Below, in pieces: positions 36,001-43,772 of a stretch of 64,000 nt of DNA. The stretch lies in assembly GCA_947561715.1 (NCBI GenBank), contig OX387204.1, positions 2,175,001 through 2,239,000 on the forward strand. Direction: 5' to 3'. A program made the translations under genes and the position numbers. The notes beneath the pieces were generated by a model, which saw nothing but the letters and a program-made list of their open reading frames with translations, made no database searches and was not told where the DNA came from. The stretch comes from Ascidia mentula (taxonomy: Eukaryota; Chordata; Ascidiacea; Phlebobranchia; Ascidiidae). Within the stretch, counting starts at the first letter, position 1. Each line of letters opens with the position of its first letter.

Positions 36001-39000
36001 CGTCCTCTCCGCAGGTACAGATCCGGCCGCTGATCTTTACAAGTTCGCCGAAGAAATGAGATTTTCGAAGAAGTTGTCGGCTATCTCATTGGGTCAAGGA
36101 CAGGTGGGCGATTCTTTGCTTGAATTGTGGTTTTTGATTAGTTTGATGTAGTGTTTTTTATGCGGCTAGTACTTTGTTCATGTCTAATAAGTTTTGTGTC
36201 CTATTATCTTTATAAAGCGTTTACCCACTGGTACATGGTTTCATCATAAATAAAAATAAATTGGTGAAAATCATGAAATTGTCAAAAGTTTAAAATCTGT
36301 AGATTGATAAACATTTTGTTCTCATATAATTTTCTTTACAATTTAATAATATGACGTTTCAGTCTGCGTGTTCATCCCTCGCCCTGTGTTTTGGTGCCCT
36401 TTTCTGATACATTTATATTTTCCAGGGTCCACGTGCTGAGGCGATGATCCGAAGCGCCATGGACCGAGGAAAGTGGGTCTTCTTCCAGAATTGCCATCTC
36501 GCTCCAAGTTGGATGCCAAGTCTGGAGAGGCTTATTGAGTCCATAGATCCGGATAAGGTAAGATTTTACATATATTGTTCGACAAGGTTATGTAAAAATG
36601 TATAACTTCTTGCGAAATAACTCCATAATTACGAAATACATTGGTATTTTGTGTTTAGAAATGGATTTTAAACAATTTCAAATAAACCTTCCGTTACATT
36701 TGTTTCCGATCTTCATTTCCACCAAGATTTTTGTGTTTTTTTTGTAAACATTGTCCGTATACTTGAAACATTTTATGATTTTTCTCTCAGGTCCATCGTG
36801 ACTTCCGCCTGTGGCTGACGTCAATGCCTAGCAACCAGTTTCCGGTTTCCATCCTCCAGAATGGAAGCAAGATGACGATTGAACCTCCACGAGGGATCAA
36901 AGCTAATCTCCTCCGGGCTTACGTCGCACAGAATGACGACTTCCTCAACTCCTGCTCCAAGGTCGGTGAAACGGGGGAAACCGCGGAACAGTTTATTATA
37001 TTGGGGATATTTGGTAAAATGAGGAAGCCGTTTGGAAAGTACGGTTATCGGTAAAACCTTTCCCCCCTTTCCTTATATTTCATGTGTATTTAAATGGAAC
37101 AAACGTAAAATAATTGTACGTTCTGCTCTCCGCCATTTCACAATATATTCTAATATTTATTAATCACATTGGAAAGATACGGCCATGGACCCGGCAATTG
37201 AAAACTACCAATCCATCTGAGCTGTCTAAAGATCGCTTTGTTGGGATTTTAATATATAATTATATTCTAATATATTTTATTCTTGCTTTGCTCCCCCAAA
37301 CGCACAAGTTTCACATACTTCTTATAATTTTTAAGTTTTATTTCGTGATAAACTCTTTTGATGTCAATTTAAACCGCCAGGCTTCCGAATTCAAATCCCT
37401 CCTATTCTCGCTCTGCCTCTTCCACGGGGTGGCGCTAGAGCGACGCAAGTTCGGTCCCTTGGGCTTCAACATTCCCTACGAGTTCACAACGGGCGACTTG
37501 AGAATCTGCGTCTCTCAGCTAAGGATGTTCCTGGACGAATACGAAGATATCCCGTTCAAGGTGAACATTTAATCTGGTTTCCACCACTTTACAAATGTTT
37601 GTCTGACCAGTGCGCAACCTTGTGGCCACAAACCTATGTCAGGTTAAATCAAAACGATATGCAATTGTTGATATCAGCCAAGAAAATGCTTGCGTTGTAG
37701 GGTGGCCCAGGCTTTGACGCGGAAGTATCTAAACATGTGCTTTTAAAACGTCTTCATTAAATCACACTTCCTTGTAAGAGGTTTATGCATTTGGCGGTTT
37801 AACGCATCAGCTATTTTCTACGAATGTTCCGGACCAAATTCGGCCGAATAAAATTCGTGCATTTAAAATTCAAATCGAAATATTCGGCCGAAAATTTCAA
37901 AATATTTCTTCTATTTGACCGAATCCGAATATACTGACAGCTATCCTTGCATTTCAATGTGTTTGACTCAAGTTTAAGCAACAGTGCTTGGAATCGCGCA
38001 GTCAATCATGAAAATGGAATTATGTCGTCACACCGAAAATACAAAACGCATTGTTATTTTAGGCCAATTTGTGCAAATTTATGACACGTTATTGATTATT
38101 GGAATTCGGCCGAACATTGTTTGCAAGCATTCGATCGAAATCGAATCCCTACCACATTCCATTTATACCGCACAGCTAAAAGGTTTGCCAACCACAAACG
38201 AACAAAGTTCTACGTTAGTTTTCACAAGTTGGGTAAAATTCTTTCGCATTCCGCCGTCAACTTCCATGCAAACAAGCAACAGCTTTGCACCTTCTGACAA
38301 ACAACAGTGTTTGTGAACTGTCACGGAACCTCGACTTTGTGTGTGTGACATTTTAAATTCTTATGCAATACATAGGATATGATAGTATGATAAGATTGGA
38401 TCAATAACTTGCTAGGGGTAATGCAAATGCAAATATTTCAAACACTGACACTGCGTTTATCATCAGTGTAAGTACAGGCTGTTCCCAGCAGAAAACATCA
38501 AAAGTAAGTTATTATACAACTGGTACTACTTTTCATATTCAGAGTTTTACACTCCGAGTTTTGCCTTTTGCATTAAATTTCCGACCTTTCCCTTTTTGTG
38601 AAAAGGTATTTTAACAGGGCGGTCTTCCTGCAAAAATCGCCACATGGTACACAACGCCATTAGCGGCGGCGTCAGAATTATTGCTTTTCTATTGAAACCT
38701 AAAGTGGTTTCTGCACTTAGTGTCTCACCTACACCGCCGGCCACATTAACTACGGAGGTCGCGTCACGGACGACTGGGACAGACGATGCCTCATGAACAT
38801 TCTCTCCGATTTCTACGACTTATCTGTGCTCCGAATCGACCACGCGTACTCTGCGAGCGGAATGTACAAACAGATCGACACAGACTGCGACAACAACGTG
38901 AGTATCGCGATCACCATGTCCACTCCAATAGTTTAGTTGGAAATTTTCTCGTTTCATCAACACTTATATCTGCTGTTTGACCTTGGAAACTTTTACAGTG

Positions 39001-42000
39001 CCACTGTATGGCATCACTTTCGTAAAATGCATTTTATAAACCGCATGCAAACATTTCACAGTTTTTCCATTGAAGAAATAGTTGTACGCGGAAAATTGCC
39101 GTTGCCGTGGTTTTTCACATAATTACCCTCTGCATTTTTTCATACCATTGTTATTTAACGCCAAAGTATTTACGTTATTTTTTACTTAATTACATTCAGG
39201 GTTACATCCAATACATACGTACACTTCCTATCAACGACACACCGGAGATATTCGGAATGCACGACAACGCGAACATAACATTTGCTCAGAACGAGAGCTT
39301 CTCCACTCTCAACGCACTGATTCATCTTCAACCGAAAACTTCGTCCGCTGCCGGACATTCAAGCGAGGAGGTTCGTCAAAGCCACTTATAATTTTCTTTC
39401 ATTTAACAGCGTTTTATCCATATTGGGACAACTGGTTACGTTTTGTTTGTGTGTGTATTTTGCAACGACGACTTGAGTGAAGACACTGAAGGGATATCCT
39501 TGCGACCAGATCGGTTTTAAATTCTAAATATAGAACTTGCAAACGTTATCGATAAAATACTCTTGATCCTGCGAATATAAACTTGGAGCCAATTGAAAAT
39601 CGCCATCTTTTCATTAAAATACGATCAGCGCTAAAAAAATTTTTCAACACACATCGAGTATTTAAGCTAAAACGCGGCCCTTGACAGCTCATATAACAAA
39701 AACCGCAGGCAATTTGGAAAGCACCAGAGTTAACCCCATTTCTGTACACAGGTTGTCGAGGAAGTGACAAAGAAAATTCTCTCTGAGGTTCCGAAACCTG
39801 TTCCACTCGACGAGTTAATGGAGAAATACCCGGTTATGTACGAAGAGTCAATGAACACTGTCCTCGTCCAAGAAGTGATCAGGTAGAGTTGGTCGTAAAA
39901 CCACATAGGGTTTGCCATCTTACACGATACGAATTTGGAATATTAAAACGTTTGACAACTTGTGCAATAAATCGGAAGGCGTGGTTTAACAAGGTTTTCA
40001 ACTGATACGTATATTTCGCCTTTGCTTGTGGGCTTACTTGTATCTTAGTGGCGATTTAGTTGTTCTTGTCTTGGAAAACACTTTGATTAAACTTAGACGC
40101 GTATTATCGATTCTTTAATTTATTTAAAGGCGTATTATCGATTCTGTTTTCATTCGAAAGATAAAACGTCTATTCACTTACTAATGCAAACAACATATTT
40201 CTCGACATTACGAGTTTACAACTGTTTCAGGTACAACCGGCTGCTAAACGCCATCATACAATCCTCACAAGATTTGCTTAAAGCGATCAAGGGTCTTGTG
40301 GTGATGTCCGAGTCCCTAGAGAAGATGTTCAACAGTTTGTACATCAACGAGGTCCCACTCCTGTGGTCTGGAAAGGTATTTCTCTTCAGTTAAAAATGTC
40401 AAACCGTTTCTCGGAATCGCGGACCGGGGCCGGTCTGTAAGTAATTTTTATTCGGTCCGCACATGAAGAACAAATTCTTGCTCTTTGTTTAAGAATTCCA
40501 CACGCTTTTATGCTCGCAGCACCAAAAAACAGGTTGCAAGCTTTATCCAGCACCCAGTAATTGGCATTTGGACGGATGGGACGGAGTAATTGTTCTTTCC
40601 CTAATGACAAAGTTCGACAAAAACGTTGCCTGAACATATCATATGCATTCAGTGTGCTTATAGTGCTTACGTTAATGCGTGGTGAAGAAAAGGTTGGGCC
40701 CCAGTCCAATTTATTAAAACTCCCTTTATTATGACAGGCTTATCCGTCGTTGAAACCGCTCGCGTCGTGGGTCGAAGATCTTCTGGCTCGAATGAAATTC
40801 ATCCAACACTGGATCGATCACGGCGTCCCGGTCGTATTCTGGATTTCGGGTTTCTTTTTCCCGCAAGCTTTCCTAACTGGAACCTTGCAGAATTATGCGA
40901 GGAAGGAAGTCATTTCCATCGACACCATCAGCTTTGGTTTTAAAGTAAGAAAAAACTATTAGGCACCCTGACAGTAGGGAACCATATATTGGAGCAGTTA
41001 AATTTTCCTGCCAATGTTACGGAATTTAAAAACTTTTTTTTTCGATGTTATTTCTTTACATAGAGCATTTTTATAACCACATTGTCGTTGGAATGAATAT
41101 TCTCGTTTTGAGGCAAATTTATATTTCTTGCGTTGAATGAAATTGTTTCCAAGTTTGTGTGCCATCGTGAAGAAAATAGAATGAAATTTAACAATACACT
41201 TTCGACACGTCACAATGCTTCAGGAGAAAGCCCCAGCACAATCTTAGAAGCGTATAGACCTAATTACGTTCTACAATACGTCATAATGGACCCGTGATAC
41301 TAAACCAACTGGGAACAATGGATACGCTCATAATGGCGTACGTGTACAAACATATCGATGTCTCCATTCTTCATTGTAATGGCGTTTTATTGCCCCACAA
41401 ATGTGACTGTGATGACAATAACTTTATATTTTGCTTAGTCCAGTCCAGCATATGTTACAATACAATTCTTGTTTGTTTGTGCAAAGAACGTGTGACGTAA
41501 CACATAGGGTAATTAATAATTTAGATTGGCACCTGTCGGTTTTGTGGTTTGGAAGGCACGTTTGTTATATTGCCGTTTGTTTTCAGACGTCTCTCACCTT
41601 TTGCACACATTTTTCCCCACTTGCTCTTTAACCGTATGTTGTATTTTGTCTTAAAAATCGCGAGATTACTGGCGAAACGGCGCCTGGAATTTGAAGACTA
41701 ACAAAATATTGGACTGATCGCATTTCCACGTGAAATAATATTGATTGCTTGCAAGATCTAAGTGAGAGCCCTTACATATTTTACGTCAATGATATTACCG
41801 GTTCTATCATGGCTACAATGTTATATTGATATATCACGTTAATAAAAGTTAAATTTTTTAACTTGTCGCTTTCCACAGGTGCTGACTGAGCATTTTGACG
41901 AAATAAAGGAACGTCCTACCGACGGTTGTTACATCAGGGGCCTCTTTCTCGAGGGAGCAAGATGGGACTACGACGCACAATTACTGGGCGAGTCCAAGCC

Positions 42001-42859
42001 CAAAGAATTGTACACGGATATGGCGACAATGTGGCTCATACCAGTGGGGAATAGGTTCGTCATTTGGGAAATTTATTGATCAAAATATTTATATTTTTAT
42101 ACTTTTTTTGCTTTTGAACACGCAAACTGTCTGTTAATTGGGTGAAGGGGAAAAAGAAACAGAATTCGTAAACAATGCTAGACACTAGCAGGAAGTGTCA
42201 AATTGGCCTCTCACAACAGCTCATAAAATTAAAACGTTGCGTGACTCCGTGCAGTGTAGTCATAGCAATGTGGAGTCACGAACATACAATCGGCATTTCA
42301 TGCAGTGAACCCTGGCCGTAAGCTAAATCAGGAAGTACAGTTTAACTCTTCGATGAAATGTGCCTAAGAAACCTCAGCGCCAAAGGCGTTACATCAATCC
42401 TGTGGTTTCGGTTACTTATTCCGCCTTGAAGGATGTAATTGCTGTGCTGTGTTTGCCTAAAGCCTTACGTAAAGCCATTCCGTGTACATATTATCGCAGG
42501 AGCCAATATCACGTTTTTATTCCACCGTGCGCTGCCTGCTCGTAAGCATATTTGACCTTCAGACAGTCTTACTTTTGTCACGTAACAAGGCTTCATTGTT
42601 CGTTTCGCACAACTGAAAATTCCCTCATGGGTGTTACCTTCTTGTTGAACATAACGACAACACCATCGTGTATTTTAGGGTAACCCCAGCCAGAGGAATC
42701 TACAACTGTCCCATCTACAAAACCTTAACCAGGGCAGGGACCCTTTCCACCACCGGGCATTCCACAAACTACGTCATAGCCGTCGAAGTGCCCACCGACA
42801 AGGAACAGAAACATTGGGTCAAGCGTGGAGTCGCCATGATTTGTGCACTCGATTACTAG
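8074..42859 (+). CDS. DNAH1: Axonemal dynein heavy chain 1 (inner arm), 63 exons, N-terminus not found
   Basis: Force-generating heavy chain of an inner dynein arm; it slides doublet microtubules in motile cilia and flagella by ATP hydrolysis. 63 exons with GT-AG borders were traced by reading the protein; exon lengths sum to 10,150 bases and join in one frame for 3382 codons, which is a strong internal check. Order: linker (exons 1-12), AAA1 (13-17), AAA2 (18-24), AAA3 (25-31), AAA4 (32-38), stalk with microtubule-binding domain (39-44), AAA5 (45-50), AAA6 and C-terminal domain (51-63). Assignment to DNAH1 rather than DNAH3/7/12 or DNAH5/8 rests on near-identical blocks such as [37 protein letters not shown] (here [14 protein letters not shown]) and the ending [10 protein letters not shown]. 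Vertebrate DNAH1 is about 4,270 residues, so roughly 900 N-terminal residues are absent from the window or unrecognised. The stop is TAG at 42857. Confidence 0.95.
8432..8720. repeat. 23-bp minisatellite, about 12.5 copies
   Basis: Tandem repeat with unit GGTTGAAACCATCCAATAAACGT and variants (AATATATAT, CACTGTGTAT; TTGTTACC for TTGAAACC). Each unit contains the small inverted repeat GGTTnnnACC. The array ends exactly where the TGCAG acceptor of DNAH1 exon 2 begins, so the intron's 3' end is made of repeat sequence and has no clear polypyrimidine tract. Confidence 0.9.
9239..9935. mobile_element. 697-bp candidate DNA transposon remnant with 21-bp TIRs
   Basis: Left end 9239-9259 (TTGGTTTTTAAGCCGAGTTAC) and right end 9915-9935 are inverted copies matching at 18 of 21 positions. 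It lies inside DNAH1 intron 2. No clear target-site duplication is seen (a TA duplication is possible). It contains an A/T-rich open frame of 69 codons starting within the left terminus, with no recognisable transposase motif, so it is probably non-autonomous. Confidence 0.5.
13165..13245 (-). repeat. tRNA-like (B-box) repeat fragment
   Basis: On the minus strand, GTGGGTTCGAATCTCGGCACGG resembles a tRNA T-arm with a B box, preceded by a weak D-arm-like block (GTGGACCGATATACGGCC). It directly follows DNAH1 exon 7 inside intron 7. It is probably a truncated SINE; there is no complete tRNA fold. Confidence 0.4.
15404..17342 (+). CDS. DNAH1: DNAH1 exons 13-17: AAA1, the main ATPase site
   Basis: Exons: 15404-15517, 15903-16140, 16456-16626, 17079-17168, 17231-17342. 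AAA1 is the principal site of ATP hydrolysis in dyneins. The P-loop [13 protein letters not shown] is at 15958 onward, Walker B is [12 protein letters not shown] at the end of exon 14, and the sensor region [13 protein letters not shown] is in exon 15. [20 protein letters not shown] in exon 17 is the usual helical block at the end of AAA1. All catalytic residues are intact. The intron after exon 15 carries a 202-bp hAT-like MITE. Confidence 0.95.
16682..16883. mobile_element. 202-bp hAT-like MITE
   Basis: Termini are CAGTGCCTCCCTACC and the inverted GGTTGGGAAGCACTG, the classic imperfect CAGTG-type ends of hAT-derived MITEs, with GGGTCGC-rich subterminal motifs. Flanking 8-mers GTTTAGTA and GTCTAGGA (6 of 8 match) look like a decayed 8-bp target duplication. 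It is in DNAH1 intron 15 and has no coding capacity. Confidence 0.7.
17541..21106 (+). CDS. DNAH1: DNAH1 exons 18-24: AAA2 and its extension
   Basis: Exons: 17541-17935, 18253-18392, 18809-18941, 19083-19256, 19737-19856, 20159-20218, 20948-21106. AAA2 binds nucleotide structurally. Its P-loop is GPTCSGKT at 17828-17851; the second variable position is Cys where vertebrate DNAH1 has Gly, which still fits GxxxxGKT. The Walker B-like block [20 protein letters not shown] lies in exon 20 and [15 protein letters not shown] in exon 21. Exon 22 runs STVKFLRKN...[12 protein letters not shown]. Exon 23 is a 20-codon basic exon ([20 protein letters not shown]) in a variable loop. Introns 19 and 23 are repeat-rich. 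Confidence 0.92.
18523..18663. mobile_element. 141-bp inverted-repeat element with hammerhead-like core
   Basis: Perfect 26-bp inverted repeats at 18523-18548 and 18638-18663 flank 89 bases in DNAH1 intron 19. The interior contains CTGATGA (18569-18575), a 5-bp hairpin GCGAG/CTCGC with a GGGAA loop, and GAAA (18592-18595), bracketed by ACAC and GTGT. The sequence to the right (to about 18700) is shared, inverted, with a block at 25045-25090. It is probably a non-autonomous mobile element. Confidence 0.55.
18561..18605 (+). ncRNA. Hammerhead-like ribozyme core (dimer type?)
   Basis: Order seen: ACAC, CTGATGA, one extra A, GCGAG-GGGAA-CTCGC, GAA, AGCT, A, GTGT. This fits the hammerhead layout: stem I ACAC/GTGT, core CUGAUGA and GAA, and CUA as the cleavage triplet. 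Stem III would be the self-complementary AGCU, which can only pair between two RNA copies. The extra A before stem II departs from the consensus. Activity is uncertain. Confidence 0.35.
21579..24881 (+). CDS. DNAH1: DNAH1 exons 25-31: AAA3
   Basis: Exons: 21579-21707, 21985-22125, 22378-22509, 23068-23254, 23581-23754, 24012-24041, 24700-24881. AAA3 is the regulatory nucleotide-binding module. Its P-loop GPTGTGKT is at 22390-22413, and Walker [20 protein letters not shown] is in exon 28. Exon 29 has [20 protein letters not shown]. Exon 25 includes a short acidic linker (DADDEDDAA) typical of this position. Exon 30 is a 30-base microexon encoding [11 protein letters not shown], with both junction codons split; its frame matches its neighbours exactly. 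Confidence 0.92.
25030..25140. repeat. Dispersed repeat related to the 18.6-kb element
   Basis: The block AAATTATTAAACGTGCCGTA followed by TCAGTCTATATATGT matches, in inverse orientation and nearly base for base over about 35 bases, the sequence at about 18670-18705. Next to it is a hairpin ACAAGCT-TAAATTT-AGCTTGT. It lies in DNAH1 intron 31. No coding capacity. Confidence 0.5.
25222..28281 (+). CDS. DNAH1: DNAH1 exons 32-38: AAA4 and start of stalk
   Basis: Exons: 25222-25350, 25882-25986, 26290-26486, 26733-26892, 27220-27404, 27748-27917, 28085-28281. AAA4 carries the degenerate P-loop [14 protein letters not shown] in exon 34, as usual for axonemal dyneins. Other blocks are [15 protein letters not shown] (exon 35), [17 protein letters not shown] across exons 36-37, and [12 protein letters not shown] in exon 38. 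The junction of exon 31 with exon 32 (ID then [12 protein letters not shown]) uses a weak acceptor, ATCCAAG, and is the least certain border here. Introns 33 and 37 each contain one copy of a nearly identical 83-bp repeat. Confidence 0.9.
26144..26226. repeat. 83-bp intronic repeat, copy 1
   Basis: Starts ATTGGCACAAGTGTTAATGC and ends GGCAAAAAATAACTTAA. It is identical to 27944-28026 except for one base (GCGGTAACAC against GCGGTGACAC). It lies in the intron between exons 33 and 34 of DNAH1. No terminal inverted repeat and no open frame. Confidence 0.85.
27944..28026. repeat. 83-bp intronic repeat, copy 2
   Basis: Same orientation as copy 1, 82 of 83 bases identical. It makes up half of the 167-base intron between DNAH1 exons 37 and 38. 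The near-identity points to a recent duplication or to two recent insertions of one short element. Confidence 0.85.
28457..31165 (+). CDS. DNAH1: DNAH1 exons 39-44: stalk coiled coil and microtubule-binding domain
   Basis: Exons: 28457-28576, 28791-28967, 29431-29592, 29905-30065, 30367-30524, 30963-31165. Exons 39-40 form the outgoing coiled-coil strand (heptad-rich, ending [20 protein letters not shown]). Exons 41-43 encode the small globular microtubule-binding domain, including [20 protein letters not shown] and [20 protein letters not shown]. Exons 43-44 give the return strand ([20 protein letters not shown], then [16 protein letters not shown]). The junction of exons 43 and 44 restores a cysteine codon split as T|GT (K-Y-T-L-C-V-N-K-K). 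Confidence 0.92.
31489..34537 (+). CDS. DNAH1: DNAH1 exons 45-50: AAA5
   Basis: Exons: 31489-31710, 32285-32458, 32887-33047, 33384-33609, 33940-34135, 34422-34537. AAA5 lacks a nucleotide-binding P-loop, as expected for the family. Blocks: [20 protein letters not shown] and [17 protein letters not shown] (exons 45-46), [20 protein letters not shown] (exon 46), [20 protein letters not shown] (exon 47), [15 protein letters not shown] (exon 48) and [20 protein letters not shown] (exon 49). Intron 49 contains a decayed tandem repeat, and the intron after exon 50 contains the hammerhead-bearing inverted repeat. Confidence 0.92.
34175..34350. repeat. Decayed tandem repeat (about 16-bp unit)
   Basis: Imperfect repeats of the type ATGCCTTGCCTACA, with variants ATACCTTGGCAACG and ATACCTTTGCTACA, fill much of DNAH1 intron 49 and end about 70 bases before exon 50. 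Non-coding. Confidence 0.65.
34674..34726 (-). ncRNA. Type I hammerhead ribozyme, minus strand
   Basis: The reverse complement of the left arm reproduces the same ribozyme: CTGATGA at 34719-34713, GACCT/AGGTC stem II, GAA, ACAG/CTGT stem III, C17 at 34681 and a 7-bp stem I (AGCTGCA at 34726-34720 with TGCAGCT at 34680-34674). Cleavage is predicted between 34681 and 34680 in an antisense transcript. It is identical in core sequence to the plus-strand copy. Confidence 0.82.
34764..34818 (+). ncRNA. Type I hammerhead ribozyme, plus strand
   Basis: All invariant parts are present in order. Stem I 5' strand AAGCTGCA is 34764-34771. CTGATGA is 34772-34778. Stem II GACCT (34779-34783), loop TTT and AGGTC (34787-34791) follow, then GAA (34792-34794). 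Stem III is ACAG (34795-34798), loop TGGCCAT and CTGT (34806-34809). C17 is 34810, giving a GUC cleavage triplet, and the stem I 3' strand TGCAGCTT is 34811-34818. Every stem pairs perfectly. Both ends lie in stem I, so it is type I, and self-cleavage is predicted between 34810 and 34811. It could cut within the dynein pre-mRNA intron, since it is on the sense strand. Confidence 0.85.
35020..42859 (+). CDS. DNAH1: DNAH1 exons 51-63: AAA6 and C-terminal domain
   Basis: Exons: 35020-35172, 35486-35650, 35882-36103, 36426-36557, 36791-36961, 37381-37560, 38721-38897, 39200-39370, 39752-39882, 40231-40375, 40738-40944, 41879-42054, 42679-42859. They encode AAA6 and the C-terminal cap. Blocks: [125 protein letters not shown] and [20 protein letters not shown]. 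Exon 57 starts at a TTAG acceptor ([13 protein letters not shown]). The last exon ends [14 protein letters not shown], as in vertebrate DNAH1. Confidence 0.94.
37840..38155. repeat. TTCGGCCGAA-rich repeat
   Basis: Several palindromic words (TTCGGCCGAA, ATTCGGCCGAAA, TCGATCGAAATCGA) with a right end CGAAATCGAATCCCTAC that looks like the terminus of a MITE (GTAGGGATTCGA inverted). No matching left end was found, so it may be truncated. It lies in the 1.16-kb DNAH1 intron between exons 56 and 57. Confidence 0.35.
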
Positions 42860-43772
42860 AAATAATAGTACATATATGTTTTTGCATTCCAGTTGTTGCA
42901 CATGTATCCACTGTAATTGGTTTTGCTTCGTACCTTTGTGCCTTACTCTGTTGTGTGCTTGACACGTTTGCTGGTAAACATTTAATAAAGTTTGAGCGTT
43001 GCGTATTGTTACCCTGGATGTTCTAAACACTTCCCGAAGACCAAGCAGGTTTGTATATTTGAAGCACCCTGTAGAAACTGTCTCAGTCATGCTGTGTATC
43101 ACAAGCTTTGTGATATTATTTGGAAGTGACGCTTCAGTTCCGTTTTAGGTCGACCGTTTCAGCAATTTCTAAACACAACATCCCAAGTAGTGGCCCTGTG
43201 TATTTTGGCTTGTGCGGGGAGTCTAGGCTGCCTTTAAGCAAAAAATACACCTCAAAACCATTCAGTAAAGGTCTGTAATAATGTTAAAAACGCAAGCGAC
43301 GGAATGCAATATGAAACAAACACACTCTGAGTTGCACTTGAAACACAGCAACTTGTAAAAAAATGACCAAAAAGGAAAATAATCAAACGACCACTAATCA
43401 ATTGCGTTTTGCCGCTTGGAAAAAAAACAAGGGCAAGAACAAGAGGAATACTGCATTATGTTGTTAATTGTAAAACTACCGTAAAGTTCATTGAAAAACA
43501 AAATGTTGCAGACAATTGCACATAAAGACACAAAAATTAACATATAGTGCTTGTTAAGTTCGGCTTAGACCACGTTTGGAAAAATCAAAACAGCCTATTA
43601 ATACATTAAGAAAATCCAGTCAAAAAGGAACATATAAAACAAATAAATACTCTGTGAATGAACAAAAATAAAAATTTTCCACTGCAAATGCAATATATGT
43701 GTGTAGTTTGAACATAGATGTGTAACAGCTCACCAGGATAACAACACTGCATAGGAAAATGAAACTTGGGTG
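42860..43772. other. Convergent 3' region between DNAH1 and the kelch gene
   Basis: 913 bases separating two convergent stop codons. It contains the DNAH1 poly(A) signal and must hold the kelch 3' UTR. No canonical AATAAA for the minus strand (TTTATT as read here) was found, so the kelch gene probably uses a variant signal. No other structure is seen. Confidence 0.5.
42984..42989 (+). terminator. DNAH1: Polyadenylation signal of DNAH1
   Basis: Canonical AATAAA 125 bases after the DNAH1 stop codon, the first such hexamer downstream in the sense direction. It implies a short 3' UTR. Confidence 0.6.
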